NCBI RefSeq assembly: GCF_900105195.1
Contig: NZ_FNRX01000002.1
Span: 2,976,001 to 3,040,000, forward strand
Length of the DNA: 64,000 nucleotides
Origin: Rhodococcus pyridinivorans
GTDB taxonomy: Bacteria > Actinomycetota > Actinomycetes > Mycobacteriales > Mycobacteriaceae
Direction: 5' to 3'
Part shown: piece by piece, positions 15,826-26,045 of the stretch
Position numbering within the stretch: position 1 is the first letter of the stretch
Layout: every line of letters begins with the position of its first letter
Position numbers and translations under genes: made by a program
Notes under the pieces: model-generated
Told to the model about the DNA's origin: nothing
The model's database searches: none
What the model saw: only the letters and a program-made list of their open reading frames with translations

Positions 15826-16410
15826 GTGTCTCTCAGGTTCGCCATCCTCACCGCACTGGTCGAGCGCGACAGCACCGGACTGGAACTGACGCGGCGCTTC
15901 GACCGGTCGATCGGGTACTTCTGGCCCGCGACCCACCAGCAGATCTACCGAGAACTGGACCGGATGCGGGCGGGCGACCTGATCCGTGAAGTCCCGACGG
16001 ACGGAAAACCCGGTCGCGGTCAGCCCCGACGTTTCACCATCACAGCGGACGGTCGCCGACTGCTGCGCGGCTGGATCTCCGAGATCGAGGATCCGGACGT
16101 GGTGCGCTCCGGTGTCTCCGTGCGCCTGCGCGCGGCCGCGGCGCTCGACGATCCCGACGCCGCGCGTCCCGCGCTGGAACATCAACGCGCCTACCGGACG
16201 GCGATGCTCGAGCAGTATCGTGCCATCGAGCAACGCGACTTCGTCGAGGTCCGGGGCGACGCGCGGAGCACCCTGCAACATCTCGTGCTCCGCCTCGGCA
16301 TCCTCCTCGAAGAAACGTGGCTGACCTGGCTGGACGAGGCGCTCGACACGATCGACCGGCTCGACCCGACACCGGATTCCTCCGCCGACCGCAGCGGAAC
16401 GGTCCCGTAG
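15826..16410 (+). CDS. PadR family transcriptional regulator
   Basis: The 194-residue protein has the PadR winged helix (LRFAILTALVERDSTGLELT, FWPATHQQIYRELDRMRAGD, GQPRRFTITADGRRLL) and the Vir_C-like helical C-terminal dimerisation domain. The GTG at 15826 is preceded by TAGGCT (15813-15818), a good -10 with 7 bases to the start, so a leaderless message is likely in addition to read-through from the nitronate monooxygenase gene. It probably represses its neighbour in response to an aromatic or nitro compound; this is inference from family habit. Confidence 0.9.
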   Translation: MSLRFAILTALVERDSTGLELTRRFDRSIGYFWPATHQQIYRELDRMRAGDLIREVPTDGKPGRGQPRRFTITADGRRLLRGWISEIEDPDVVRSGVSVRLRAAAALDDPDAARPALEHQRAYRTAMLEQYRAIEQRDFVEVRGDARSTLQHLVLRLGILLEETWLTWLDEALDTIDRLDPTPDSSADRSGTVP

Positions 16411-16486
16411 ACCGGAACACGAGAACCGGGCCGAGGCGTACCACGCGCGGGAGGTCGGCTTGTCTACACGGATGCAGGTCTACCTG

Positions 16487-18745
<2,259 letters not shown>

Positions 18746-19313
18746 TCTTGTCTCGACTCCCTACGTCGGTCCGGTCCGCCTCACGAAATGCTCCGCGTGC
18801 GGGATTGCATCGGGTATCAGGCTACGTGCGAGAACTCGAGAACGACATTTACTCGCCGGTAACTCGAACTCCGCCGACAGGCTTCGACGGCCCCTCGGGC
18901 GCCCAACCGTCGACCTCATGTCCGCTCGCGACCGAGAACGCCGCAGTCCTGCGAGCCACCGCTTCGATGGCCCCTCGACCTGTCGTAACGCGGGTGCGAC
19001 CGGCGCACAGCATCGCCGCCAGGAAAGAAGTCTTCACAAGCAGTGGGAAGACTACTGTCACAAGCGATTCCGTTGTCGAACCGGACTGCGATCCCTCGTC
19101 CGTCCGATCGCGGCTCGAATGCCGACGCCGGAAGATGCTGTCGGCGGGGACGATCGTTCCGTCGAGAATCGAGGTTCGTCGATCGTTGCTTGGGGGAGAC
19201 GACCGCGGACCCGAGAGGGAACCGCACGCCTGCGTCCCGATGAAGTACTTCACATTTCTCGCCGACGACTCGACCCGAGCGTTTACCGACAGGAGCCCGC
19301 CACTACTCCGACA
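18746..19313. other. Long intergenic region between icd and secreted cupin gene
   Basis: About 570 bases. It must hold the icd promoter, but no clear -35/-10 pair stands out. A 7-base stem AGTCTTC/GAAGACT (19029-19053) is the only hairpin noticed. Open frames on both strands (for example minus 18849-19253) have no familiar motif and no good ribosome site. Confidence 0.5.
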
Positions 19314-19763
19314 TCAATCGCAGGCGGGCGCGGGAACATCCTCGAACAGCGGCGACCCGATCGGCACGAGGTACACCACGTCGAGGATCACCGGTTCCGT
19401 GCCGAGATTGCGACCGACGTGCAGATGGTCCGGACCCGAGGGCTCGTTGATGAAATCGCCGGTCTCGAACATGACAGGCTCGCAGTCTCCTTCAGGATGC
19501 GTCAAGGTGCCGGCCCGCACGATGCCGAGCACGGGACCATCGTGATAGTGCCAACCGGTGCTACCGCCCGGTTCGATGGTGATCTCCCGGGCCACGGCGT
19601 GCACGCCGTCGGGTACGAACGGCAGCAGTCCCGGTGGCACCTCGATGTCCACCCATGTCACCCCTGAGATGCCCTCGCTCGGAGTGGCGTAGGCCCACCC
19701 GGGTATCGCCACCGCTACTGCACATGCCGTCGCCGCGAGTACACCCTGCACAGAGCGCTTCAT
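19314..19763 (-). CDS. Secreted cupin-domain protein
   Basis: The 149-residue product begins with a signal peptide (MKRSVQGVLAATACAVAVAI, cleavage after about residue 27 near AYA-TP). It is followed by a single cupin barrel: EPGGSTGWHYHDGPVLGIVRAG gives the first motif, and FETGDFINEPSGPDHLHVGRN the second. Exported monocupins of this type are common in actinobacteria, but their function is not established. ATG 19763 was chosen; a GTG 6 bases upstream is an equal alternative. Its 5' end abuts a 5'-clipped gene in the opposite direction, which suggests a rearrangement just upstream and leaves little room for a promoter. Confidence 0.8.
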   Translation of the reverse strand: MKRSVQGVLAATACAVAVAIPGWAYATPSEGISGVTWVDIEVPPGLLPFVPDGVHAVAREITIEPGGSTGWHYHDGPVLGIVRAGTLTHPEGDCEPVMFETGDFINEPSGPDHLHVGRNLGTEPVILDVVYLVPIGSPLFEDVPAPACD

Positions 19764-20316
19764 GCGCACGGACGCTACCGTCTACACGACACTGCTGCAG
19801 GACAGCTCGCATTGCGACCCGCTCGCCTGCACCCGCGTCACTGTGGCCGGGTACGTCGAGCGGCCCGAAGGCGAGGAACTGGCCGCCGCGCGCGAAGCCC
19901 ACCTGGCCGCTGTCCCCGGGACCCGCGTGTACATCGATTTCACCGACTTCACGCTCTGGGTTCTTCGGGTTCGGCGCGTGCGCTGGGTCGGTGGGTACGG
20001 GCGGATGGATCCGGCCACCGCCGAGGACTATGCCGAAGCATTGCCGGATTCTGTGACCCCGTCGGCAGCTCGTGCGATCGCGCATCTCAACGACGATCAC
20101 GCCGACGCGCTGCTGGCGATGGCCCGGAAGCTCGGCGGGTTCCCGGATGCGACGGCGGCAACCTGTGTCGGAGCCGACCGATACGGCCTCGACCTCGATG
20201 TCACCACGCCGCGTGGGCGAGCCATGACGCATGCCCGCTATCTGTCACCGCCCGACTCCGACTACAAATTGCGCTCAGCGACAGTTGCTTTGGCTCGCGC
20301 GGCGCACCGCCAGACC
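19762..20316 (+). pseudogene. 5'-truncated HugZ-like FMN-binding split-barrel / DUF2470 protein
   Basis: Codons from 19762 match the second half of a pyridoxamine-phosphate-oxidase-like split barrel (DPLACTRVTVAGYVERPEGE, VYIDFTDFTLWVLRVRRVRW, GGYGRMDPATAEDY). A complete DUF2470 domain follows (AIAHLNDDHADALLAMARKL, GADRYGLDLDVTTPRGRAMT). Proteins of this family degrade or bind haem. The first 70-80 residues of the barrel are absent, and the sequence before 19762 belongs to the divergent cupin. There is no own stop: the frame runs on through to 21390. A remnant is most likely, but a fusion with the next gene is formally possible. Confidence 0.65.
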
Positions 20317-20466
20317 GTCGTGGACACGTCCGTCTGCGTCGACGTCGGCGGCGAGGGCGTCACGGTAGTCGAGTCCCGCCTCGTTCACCGTGACGCCGTG
20401 GGCCGACAGGTGCAGGTCGTGCCGGGCGGCGAGCGCGAGGGCGTCGGTGACATCGAAGGGTCTCAT
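20275..20466 (-). pseudogene. N-terminal fragment of an aminoglycoside/macrolide phosphotransferase-like gene
   Basis: From ATG 20466 the first 46 residues read MRPFDVTDALALAARHDLHL and then VTVNEAGLDYRDALAADVD, a start typical of APH-family macrolide 2'-phosphotransferases. The expected glycine loop and kinase body (VLRIPRR and HGD motifs) are missing. After about 20329 the frame carries unrelated residues to a stop at 20275. The fragment ends head-on against the clipped HugZ remnant, so a deletion or rearrangement joined the two. Not functional as a kinase. Confidence 0.55.
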
Positions 20467-20619
20467 GCGGTTCACGCTCTCTTCGCCGCGTCGTTCCGGT
20501 CTACCGATATCCTCGGACGGTCGTGGCGGCCCACGTGCTGCTACAGGCGGGGAACAGGTCGGCCCCCACACGCGTGTCCTGCCCGGGAATCGCCGCCCAC
20601 TCGTGGCAATGTCCACAGA

Positions 20620-21390
20620 ATGCATCCGTACGACCAGGGGTTCGAGCCTCCGCAAGCGTGCTCCGAGTGGTGCCGGGCACGCTCGTTCGACCTGCAGGTG
20701 CTCGACGAGGGCGTCACTGTCGACCTCAAATGGTGGAACAGCCACCTCGAACGGACCGGGCACGATATCCGCCTCCGGGGACGGAATCTCGACGGACGGA
20801 TCATCGACGACGGCGACGCGATCGTCCAACGCAACGACCTCCGCCTCGACAGTGAACTGATCGAAGCCGACCACGCCGGTCTGGGGCTGTTGTTCCTGTG
20901 CGCGGCCTGGCGCAGCGCACATCCGCGACGACGCGGTGCCCGACGTTTTCCGGACGTCCGCGACGCACACGCCCCGAAGGACCGGGACCGGTTCACCAAG
21001 ATCAAGGGAGTCCTCGACTACTGCGCGAAGACCAAGTCGCTACCCGACACCGCGCGGCAGACCTGGTCCGGATGGCCGGACACCCCCGGCGTCGGCGTAT
21101 CGCTCCTGGCGACCTATCTGTGGGCGGTCGAGGTGCGGACCGAGGCGGGCCCGGCGCAACTTCTCGATCAGCACGCGGTGTCGACGCTCATCCACGAAGG
21201 GTGGCTCGAGGATCCGTCGGTCGCCGACTTCACGCTGCGGCGCTATCACCGGTACCTCGAACTCCTCAACATGTGGGCGTCGTTGATCGCCACGCGTCCG
21301 GAGATGGTCGAGATGTGGCTCGTCGACCGGTGGCACGCCCGAATCTGCGAAGCCCGGGACGGGTCGCACGCGACTCCGCGATTGTTCTGA
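20620..21390 (+). CDS. Protein of unknown function (weak resemblance to OGG-fold proteins)
   Basis: The 256-residue product is not firmly recognised. It is rich in Trp and charged residues, without a signal peptide or membrane helix. The C-terminal third is helical (VGVSLLATYLWAVEV, FTLRRYHRYLELLNMWASLI, MVEMWLVDRWHAR) and vaguely recalls the bacterial 8-oxoguanine-glycosylase-fold family. No catalytic Lys/Asp pair could be assigned. ATG 20620 follows a GGCAAT -10-like hexamer by 8 bases. Upstream in the same frame lies the HugZ remnant with no intervening stop, so a longer fused product cannot be ruled out. The 300 bases before it hold only the phosphotransferase fragment. Confidence 0.6.
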   Translation: MHPYDQGFEPPQACSEWCRARSFDLQVLDEGVTVDLKWWNSHLERTGHDIRLRGRNLDGRIIDDGDAIVQRNDLRLDSELIEADHAGLGLLFLCAAWRSAHPRRRGARRFPDVRDAHAPKDRDRFTKIKGVLDYCAKTKSLPDTARQTWSGWPDTPGVGVSLLATYLWAVEVRTEAGPAQLLDQHAVSTLIHEGWLEDPSVADFTLRRYHRYLELLNMWASLIATRPEMVEMWLVDRWHARICEARDGSHATPRLF

Positions 21391-21439
21391 TCCTCTTGGG
21401 CGTCGCGGTGAGGCCGCCCGAATCGTCCCGTGGAGGCTG

Positions 21440-22861
21440 ATGCACACTCGCAGAATGGGGTCACCGACTACGACGAGCATCACCATGACGACCGGCGCGC
21501 AGCCGATTCCACAGCCGCGATGGAGACTTCCGCTGGTGGGTGATCTGCTCAGCATCGACGTGGCCAAGCCGGTTCAGCGTGAGATGCAGATGGCACAGGA
21601 ACTCGGTGGGATCTTCGAACGCAAGATCCTGCAGCACCGGTTGATCGTGGTCTCGGGCGCCGATCTGGTGCGCGAGGTCAACGACGAGGAGAAGTGGGCG
21701 AAGTTCCTCGGCAAGCCGCTGCGCAAGCTTCGCGTCATCGCCGGCGACGGACTGTTCACCGCGTTCAACTCCGAACCGAACTGGAGCAAAGCCCACAACA
21801 TCCTCGGGCCTGGCTTCAGCCAGGCCGCGATGCGTGGCTATCACGACTCGATGCTCACCGTCGTCGACCGACTGGTCGACAGCTGGGACAGCGCGGCGGC
21901 CGACGGCGAGTATGTGGACGTGCCGAAGAGCATGACGTCGCTGACCTTCGACGTCATCGGCCGGTGCGGCTTCAGCTACGACTTCGACTCGTTCGGCCGC
22001 ACCGAACCCGATCCGTTCATTGCGGCGATGAGCCGGGCGCTCGAGTACATCAACCGTTCGTCGAACGACATCCCCATCCTCCGGACACTGTTCGGCCGCA
22101 GTGCCAGGGAGCAGCATGAACACGACATCGCGCTGATGCAGGAGACGGTCGATCGCATCGTCGAGGAGCGGATGCGCTCCGGCGAGCAGCACGGCGATCT
22201 GCTGGACCTGATGATGCACACCGTCGATCCCGACACCGGCGAGCAGCTCGACCGTGAATCGATCCGCAATCAGGTGCTGACCTTCCTGGTCGCGGGTAAC
22301 GAGACCACCGCGGCCACCCTGGGGTTCGCGGTCCATTTCCTGAGCCGACATCCCGAGGTGGTGGCGAAGGCACGCGCCGAGATCACCGAGGTCGTAGGTG
22401 CCGACGGCCGGATCGGGTACGAGCAGGTCGCCAAGCTGCGGTATGTGCGGCGGGTGGTGGACGAGACGCTGCGGTTGTGGCCGGCCGCCCCGGGTTATTT
22501 CCGCAAGGTACGCGGTGAGACCACGCTCGGCGGACGGACGCTGCCGAAGGGTTCGTGGGTGTTCGTGCTGTTGCCGCAACTGCACCGCGACCCGCTGTGG
22601 GGCGACGATCCCGAGCGGTTCGACCCGGACCGGTTCGAGCCCGCGGCCGTGCGCAAACGGCCGGCGCACATCTTCAAACCGTGGGGCACCGGCATCCGGG
22701 CCTGTATCGGTCGGCAGTTCGCGCTGCACGAGGCGGTGCTCACGCTCGCGTCGCTGATCCGGCGGTACGACTTCGCTCCGGAACCGGGCTACGAACTCGA
22801 CGTTCACGAGGCGATCACATTGAAGCCCCGTGACCTACGGGTGCGGCTCTCCCCCGCCTGA
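21440..22861 (+). CDS. Cytochrome P450, CYP102-like haem domain without reductase
   Basis: This is a soluble P450 monooxygenase of 473 residues, resembling the haem domain of the self-sufficient fatty-acid hydroxylase P450 BM3 (CYP102A1). It has an I-helix AGNETTAATL (around 285), ETLRLWPAAPGYFRK (ExxR), LPQLHRDPLWGDDPERFDPD, and the haem-binding loop FKPWGTGIRACIGRQFALHE with Cys near 421. In CYP102A1 the I helix reads AGHETT; here His is Asn. The protein stops where the linker to the flavin reductase would begin, and no reductase or ferredoxin gene is adjacent. GGAGG lies just ahead of ATG 21440; ATG 21485 is an alternative start. The likely substrate is a fatty acid. Confidence 0.9.
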   Translation: MHTRRMGSPTTTSITMTTGAQPIPQPRWRLPLVGDLLSIDVAKPVQREMQMAQELGGIFERKILQHRLIVVSGADLVREVNDEEKWAKFLGKPLRKLRVIAGDGLFTAFNSEPNWSKAHNILGPGFSQAAMRGYHDSMLTVVDRLVDSWDSAAADGEYVDVPKSMTSLTFDVIGRCGFSYDFDSFGRTEPDPFIAAMSRALEYINRSSNDIPILRTLFGRSAREQHEHDIALMQETVDRIVEERMRSGEQHGDLLDLMMHTVDPDTGEQLDRESIRNQVLTFLVAGNETTAATLGFAVHFLSRHPEVVAKARAEITEVVGADGRIGYEQVAKLRYVRRVVDETLRLWPAAPGYFRKVRGETTLGGRTLPKGSWVFVLLPQLHRDPLWGDDPERFDPDRFEPAAVRKRPAHIFKPWGTGIRACIGRQFALHEAVLTLASLIRRYDFAPEPGYELDVHEAITLKPRDLRVRLSPA

Positions 22862-22994
22862 TCCGTCGCGTCGCCCCGGCAAGAGGGACGGCGGTCGGGT
22901 CGTCGACAGAGGCTGGCCGATCGGTGGCGACGAGCACGGCGATCCTTCCGATCATGCACTGAAAGACCACACGTCATCGCTCTATGCTCGGACG

Positions 22995-23198
22995 ATGTTC
23001 CTTCTCTTCGGCTTCGGCACCAAGCGACAGAATCTCGGTCCAGGGCAGAACCGGACGTGTCCGCGCTGCCACAACACCACGCAGTGGCTCCGGATCCGGG
23101 AGTCCAAGCAGTTCACGCTGTTTTTCGTGCCGGTCGCGCGGTGGGGCCGCCGACAGTTGGAGCAGTGCGGGATCTGCGGTACCGCCGTGGAGATGTGA
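22995..23198 (+). CDS. Small zinc-ribbon protein
   Basis: This 67-residue protein has two CxxC knuckles (TCPRCHNTTQW and QCGICGTAVEM) separated by about 37 residues, the layout of the short zinc-ribbon family with a hydrophobic centre (FTLFFVPVARWG). The role is unknown; such proteins are widespread in actinobacteria. The ATG is preceded by TATGCT (22983-22988), a good -10, giving a nearly leaderless message. Confidence 0.8.
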   Translation: MFLLFGFGTKRQNLGPGQNRTCPRCHNTTQWLRIRESKQFTLFFVPVARWGRRQLEQCGICGTAVEM

Positions 23199-23309
23199 GC
23201 CCGGTCAGTCGGGATCGGCGAAGGCCACGAACGTCCTCGGCTGCCGTTCGGAGACGTGCCGTCATCCAGGCACCGCCCGCCTCCGGCGTGCAGACCGTGA
23301 CCGAACCGT

Positions 23310-23315
23310 TATAGT
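23310..23315 (+). promoter_or_regulatory. -10 element of a leaderless promoter
   Basis: TATAGT ends 7 bases before the GTG of the Hsp70-like gene, so transcription should begin at or within a base of the start codon. No Shine-Dalgarno sequence is present. Confidence 0.6.
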
Positions 23316-23322
23316 CGGCGTC

Positions 23323-24786
23323 GTGACTACAGTTCTCGGTGTCTCGGTCGGTGCCAGCGCGGTGCGCTTTGCGCGACGTGACACCGGGAGCCTCGACAGC
23401 CCCGTCTTCGGATCCCACTTGATGCCCGCCCTGCTCGACCGGCCGGCCGAGCTGGCCGCGGAGTCCATCGAGACGATGCTCGCCGAAACCGACGAGATCG
23501 AGCAGGTGCGCGCCATCGGCGTCGCCTACCAGAACGAGACGCAGGCCGATTTCGTCCAGGGCGCGATGAGCCGCCTGGACATCGACAACTTCCGGCTCGT
23601 CCCGGAAGTGACCGCCGCGCTCGAAATGCTGGAAACCACAGGAGATCTCGACGACCACGAGACACTCGTGTTCTACGACCTCGGCAGCTCGGGCCTCACC
23701 GTCACCGTCGTCGATCGGAGCACCCGCATCGCATTGAGCACGGCACGCTCGGACCGGATCAGCGGCGACCTCGTCGACCACCTGATCTACGACCACCACG
23801 TCGAACTGCAGCGCTTCGCCGAGCCGGCCGACATGGCGGCGCAGCGGGCCCTCACCGCCCGGTGCCGCGACGCGAAGGAGCAGCTGTCCTCGAAGGACGC
23901 GGTGTGCATGCCCGGCGAGGGGGGTCTGCTACTGCTCTCGCAGGCCAGCTTCGATTCGCTCATCGACGGACCCGTGAAGGCCTCGGCCCGCCTCACCCTC
24001 GACGTCATCCGCCGCTCGGGACGCACTCCCGACGCCGCGGTGCTCATCGGAGGCGGAGCGAACATTCCACTGGTCACCGCCGTGATGGAGTCGTGGCTCG
24101 ACATTCCGGTGATCGTGCCCTCGCAGCCCGAACTCGTGGCGGCGGAAGGCGCGGCGCTCCTCGCCCGCCCGGACACTGCGAAGGTCGTCGAGACGGCGGA
24201 GTTCGCTGCGCCGACGGAGTTCACCGAGACCGCACAGTTCGCCCCGCAGCTGGTCGCGCCGGACGCACCGACCGCAAGCTTCGCTGCCCCCGACATCCGG
24301 CAGGAGACCGAGACGCCCGCGCAGCCGCGGAACCGTCGACGCCTCCTGCTCGCCGGTGGTGCCGTCGTCGTCGCAGCGGCGATCGGCCTCGGTGTCGACC
24401 TGCTGCAGAATTCCGGTCGCCATCCGCAGCCCACCTCCACGCACCAGGAGACGCAGGAGCCACCGGCAGCGGAACCGCGGCCCATGACCACCACGGACGC
24501 ATCGCCCGCGCCGGAAACCGTCCCGGCAGTGTCGGACGAGCAGTCGACGGCCATCGATCGCAGCGAGACCCGCACCACCTACCGGCCGCAGACGACGGCG
24601 GAGACCTCCGCGCAGGTCCCCATCACCACCGGCGCGCAGGACGATGCGGCAGCCGACACCTCGGTGCCGTCACTCGAACCGGAGCCGGCCCCAATGGTCC
24701 CCGGGCTCCCCCAGTTCGAGCTGCCGACGCTGCCGCCGCCTCCGCAGATCCAGCTCCCGCAGCTGCCCAGCATTCCCGGGTTCTGA
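23323..24786 (+). CDS. Membrane-anchored Hsp70/actin-fold protein with Pro/Thr-rich C terminus
   Basis: The first 300 or so residues of this 487-residue protein show the Hsp70 ATPase pattern: phosphate-1 (VLGVSVGASAVRFARR), phosphate-2 (LVFYDLGSSGLTVTVVDR) and adenosine motif (AAVLIGGGANIPLV). There is no Hsp70 peptide-binding domain. An acidic linker with repeated TAEF/TAQF-like units (about 285-320) leads to a basic stop and one membrane helix (RRRLLLAGGAVVVAAAIGLG, about 340-360). An outside tail rich in Pro, Thr and Glu ends in PPPPQIQLPQLPSIPGF. Type II topology puts the ATPase inside. Comparable Hsp70-like membrane proteins occur in mycobacteria, with unknown function. Confidence 0.8.
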   Translation: MTTVLGVSVGASAVRFARRDTGSLDSPVFGSHLMPALLDRPAELAAESIETMLAETDEIEQVRAIGVAYQNETQADFVQGAMSRLDIDNFRLVPEVTAALEMLETTGDLDDHETLVFYDLGSSGLTVTVVDRSTRIALSTARSDRISGDLVDHLIYDHHVELQRFAEPADMAAQRALTARCRDAKEQLSSKDAVCMPGEGGLLLLSQASFDSLIDGPVKASARLTLDVIRRSGRTPDAAVLIGGGANIPLVTAVMESWLDIPVIVPSQPELVAAEGAALLARPDTAKVVETAEFAAPTEFTETAQFAPQLVAPDAPTASFAAPDIRQETETPAQPRNRRRLLLAGGAVVVAAAIGLGVDLLQNSGRHPQPTSTHQETQEPPAAEPRPMTTTDASPAPETVPAVSDEQSTAIDRSETRTTYRPQTTAETSAQVPITTGAQDDAAADTSVPSLEPEPAPMVPGLPQFELPTLPPPPQIQLPQLPSIPGF

Positions 24787-24794
24787 TCAATCAG

Positions 24795-24829
24795 CCGGAG
24801 ACCGCCGCGGTGCGGCGCGCCGTCTCCGG
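24795..24829 (+). terminator. Terminator of Hsp70-like gene
   Basis: CCGGAGAC and GTCTCCGG form an 8-base stem around a GC-rich inner region, 9 bases after the stop. Confidence 0.65.
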
Positions 24830-24880
24830 TTCCGGATGAGGCAGCAGTCGCTGCCACCACCGGGCCACCTGCGGACTAGG

Positions 24881-24916
24881 AATCAGTCGCGCGATATGAA
24901 TCAGTCGCGCGATATG
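24881..24916. repeat. 18-base perfect tandem duplication
   Basis: AATCAGTCGCGCGATATG occurs twice in direct succession. It lies in non-coding sequence about 85 bases before the LuxR remnant. Confidence 0.9.
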
Positions 24917-25002
24917 GAACCGGTTCGTCTCGGGTCCGGTGCGAACCGGCGACGCGGGCGGCAGGATCCGCTTCCGCGGAGGCGGACGGCCGCGGGCCGA
25001 CC

Positions 25003-25383
25003 GTGGCCGCGGAGACCTTCGAGGCGCTGGGGGCACTCGCCGACGCGGCCGATGCCCACGCCCTGGCCCCGATCGCGTACCGCGACCACGCCGACACCCA
25101 ACGGTCCGTCGAAGCCGCCGCCGCGGCCGCGGCACTGGCTGCGCGATGCGATCACGCCTCGTCGCCTGCGCTGGACGAAGCGGCCCGCCCACTCCCCCTC
25201 ACCAGCCGGGAACGGGAGTTCGCCGCCATGGTCACCGCCGGGCTGTCCAACCGGCAGATCGCCGACCGGCTCGTGGCGCCGGTCGGCACCGTCGAGGGGC
25301 ACATCTACCGGGCGTGCACCGAACTCGACGTCTCCGACCGCACGGAGCTCGCCGAGTTGATGCGGGACACCGGCCGGCGCTAG
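25003..25383 (+). pseudogene. C-terminal remnant of a large ATPase-type LuxR (LAL) regulator
   Basis: The 126 codons read as the end of an AAA/STAND-type LuxR activator: a helical repeat (LGALADAADAHALAPIAYRD, AAAAAALAARCD), then a complete LuxR helix-turn-helix (LTSREREFAAMVTAGLSNRQ, VGTVEGHIYRACTELDVSDR). Full-length members have 800-950 residues with an N-terminal P-loop ATPase. None of that is present upstream, where a terminator and an 18-base duplication lie. A GTG at 25003 could start a short DNA-binding protein, so expression is conceivable. The helical part ahead of the HTH shows it is a truncated relic. Confidence 0.65.
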
Positions 25384-25396
25384 CGCGACCTCCGGT

Positions 25397-25945
25397 TCAT
25401 CCCATCGACTTCGATCCGTCGAGGGACTCGCGGATGATGTCGGCGTGTCCGGCGTGCTGCGTCGTCTCGGCGACGATGTGCAGCAGCGCGCGACGCACCG
25501 ACCAGGCGTCCTCGATGTTCCAGGGGGCCTTGGGGAGTTCGTGGACGACGTCCAGCGACGGCAGCGTGCGCACCAACTCGTCGGTTCGGGCCGCCACCTC
25601 GTCGTAAGCGCGCAGCGCACCTTCGAGGGTCTCACCGGGCTGCAGCTGGAAGTCCTTGTCGCGTTCGGCGAAATCCTCTTCGGTCCACTCGGTGAAATCC
25701 TTCTCCATGTAGTCGGCTCCGACCACGAGGAAATCCGCCCAACCCCGCTCGACCTCGGTGACGTGCTTGATGAGACCACCGATCGTCAAGTTGCTCAACG
25801 TCGTTCGCTGCGACGCCTGTTCGGTGGTGAGATCGCGGGCCGTGAACCGCAGGAAGTGCCGAGCGTGGGCGAGGCTCGACAGCAGATCCCGGCGTTCCTG
25901 GTCGAGGGTCGGGGTGGCGTTCCGGGTGGTGGTGCTCTCGGTCAT
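25397..25945 (-). CDS. DinB family protein (DUF664), probable thiol-dependent enzyme
   Basis: The 182-residue four-helix-bundle protein belongs to the DinB/YfiT superfamily, which in actinobacteria includes mycothiol-dependent enzymes with a metal bound by three histidines. Candidate ligands are in GGLIKHVTEVERGW and HIVAETTQHAGHADIIRESL. The C-terminal QHAGHADIIRE signature is characteristic of the DUF664 branch. ATG 25945 was preferred to ATG 25975 because GAGGAG sits 7 bases ahead. It is divergent from a WYL regulator, a very common pairing. The substrate is unknown. Confidence 0.88.
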   Translation of the reverse strand: MTESTTTRNATPTLDQERRDLLSSLAHARHFLRFTARDLTTEQASQRTTLSNLTIGGLIKHVTEVERGWADFLVVGADYMEKDFTEWTEEDFAERDKDFQLQPGETLEGALRAYDEVAARTDELVRTLPSLDVVHELPKAPWNIEDAWSVRRALLHIVAETTQHAGHADIIRESLDGSKSMG

Positions 25946-25996
25946 CGGGTGCTCCTCGTCGTCGTGATCCGGCAAGATCTACGCTACGAGCCATTG

Positions 25997-26013
25997 GTGC
26001 CAGTTCCTGTCAC
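25997..26013. promoter_or_regulatory. Near-perfect inverted repeat between DinB and WYL genes
   Basis: GTGCCAG-TTC-CTGTCAC is a 7-base inverted repeat with one mismatch in the 100-base divergent gap. It is the probable site where the WYL regulator controls dinB and itself. Confidence 0.5.
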
Positions 26014-26045
26014 TTATAGGTCGGCAGGTGCGGAAGAATGAGGTC

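Noticed and set aside
18748..19545. Plus-strand frames between icd and the secreted cupin
   Set aside because: They run antisense into the cupin gene, have no ribosome site and show no family features.
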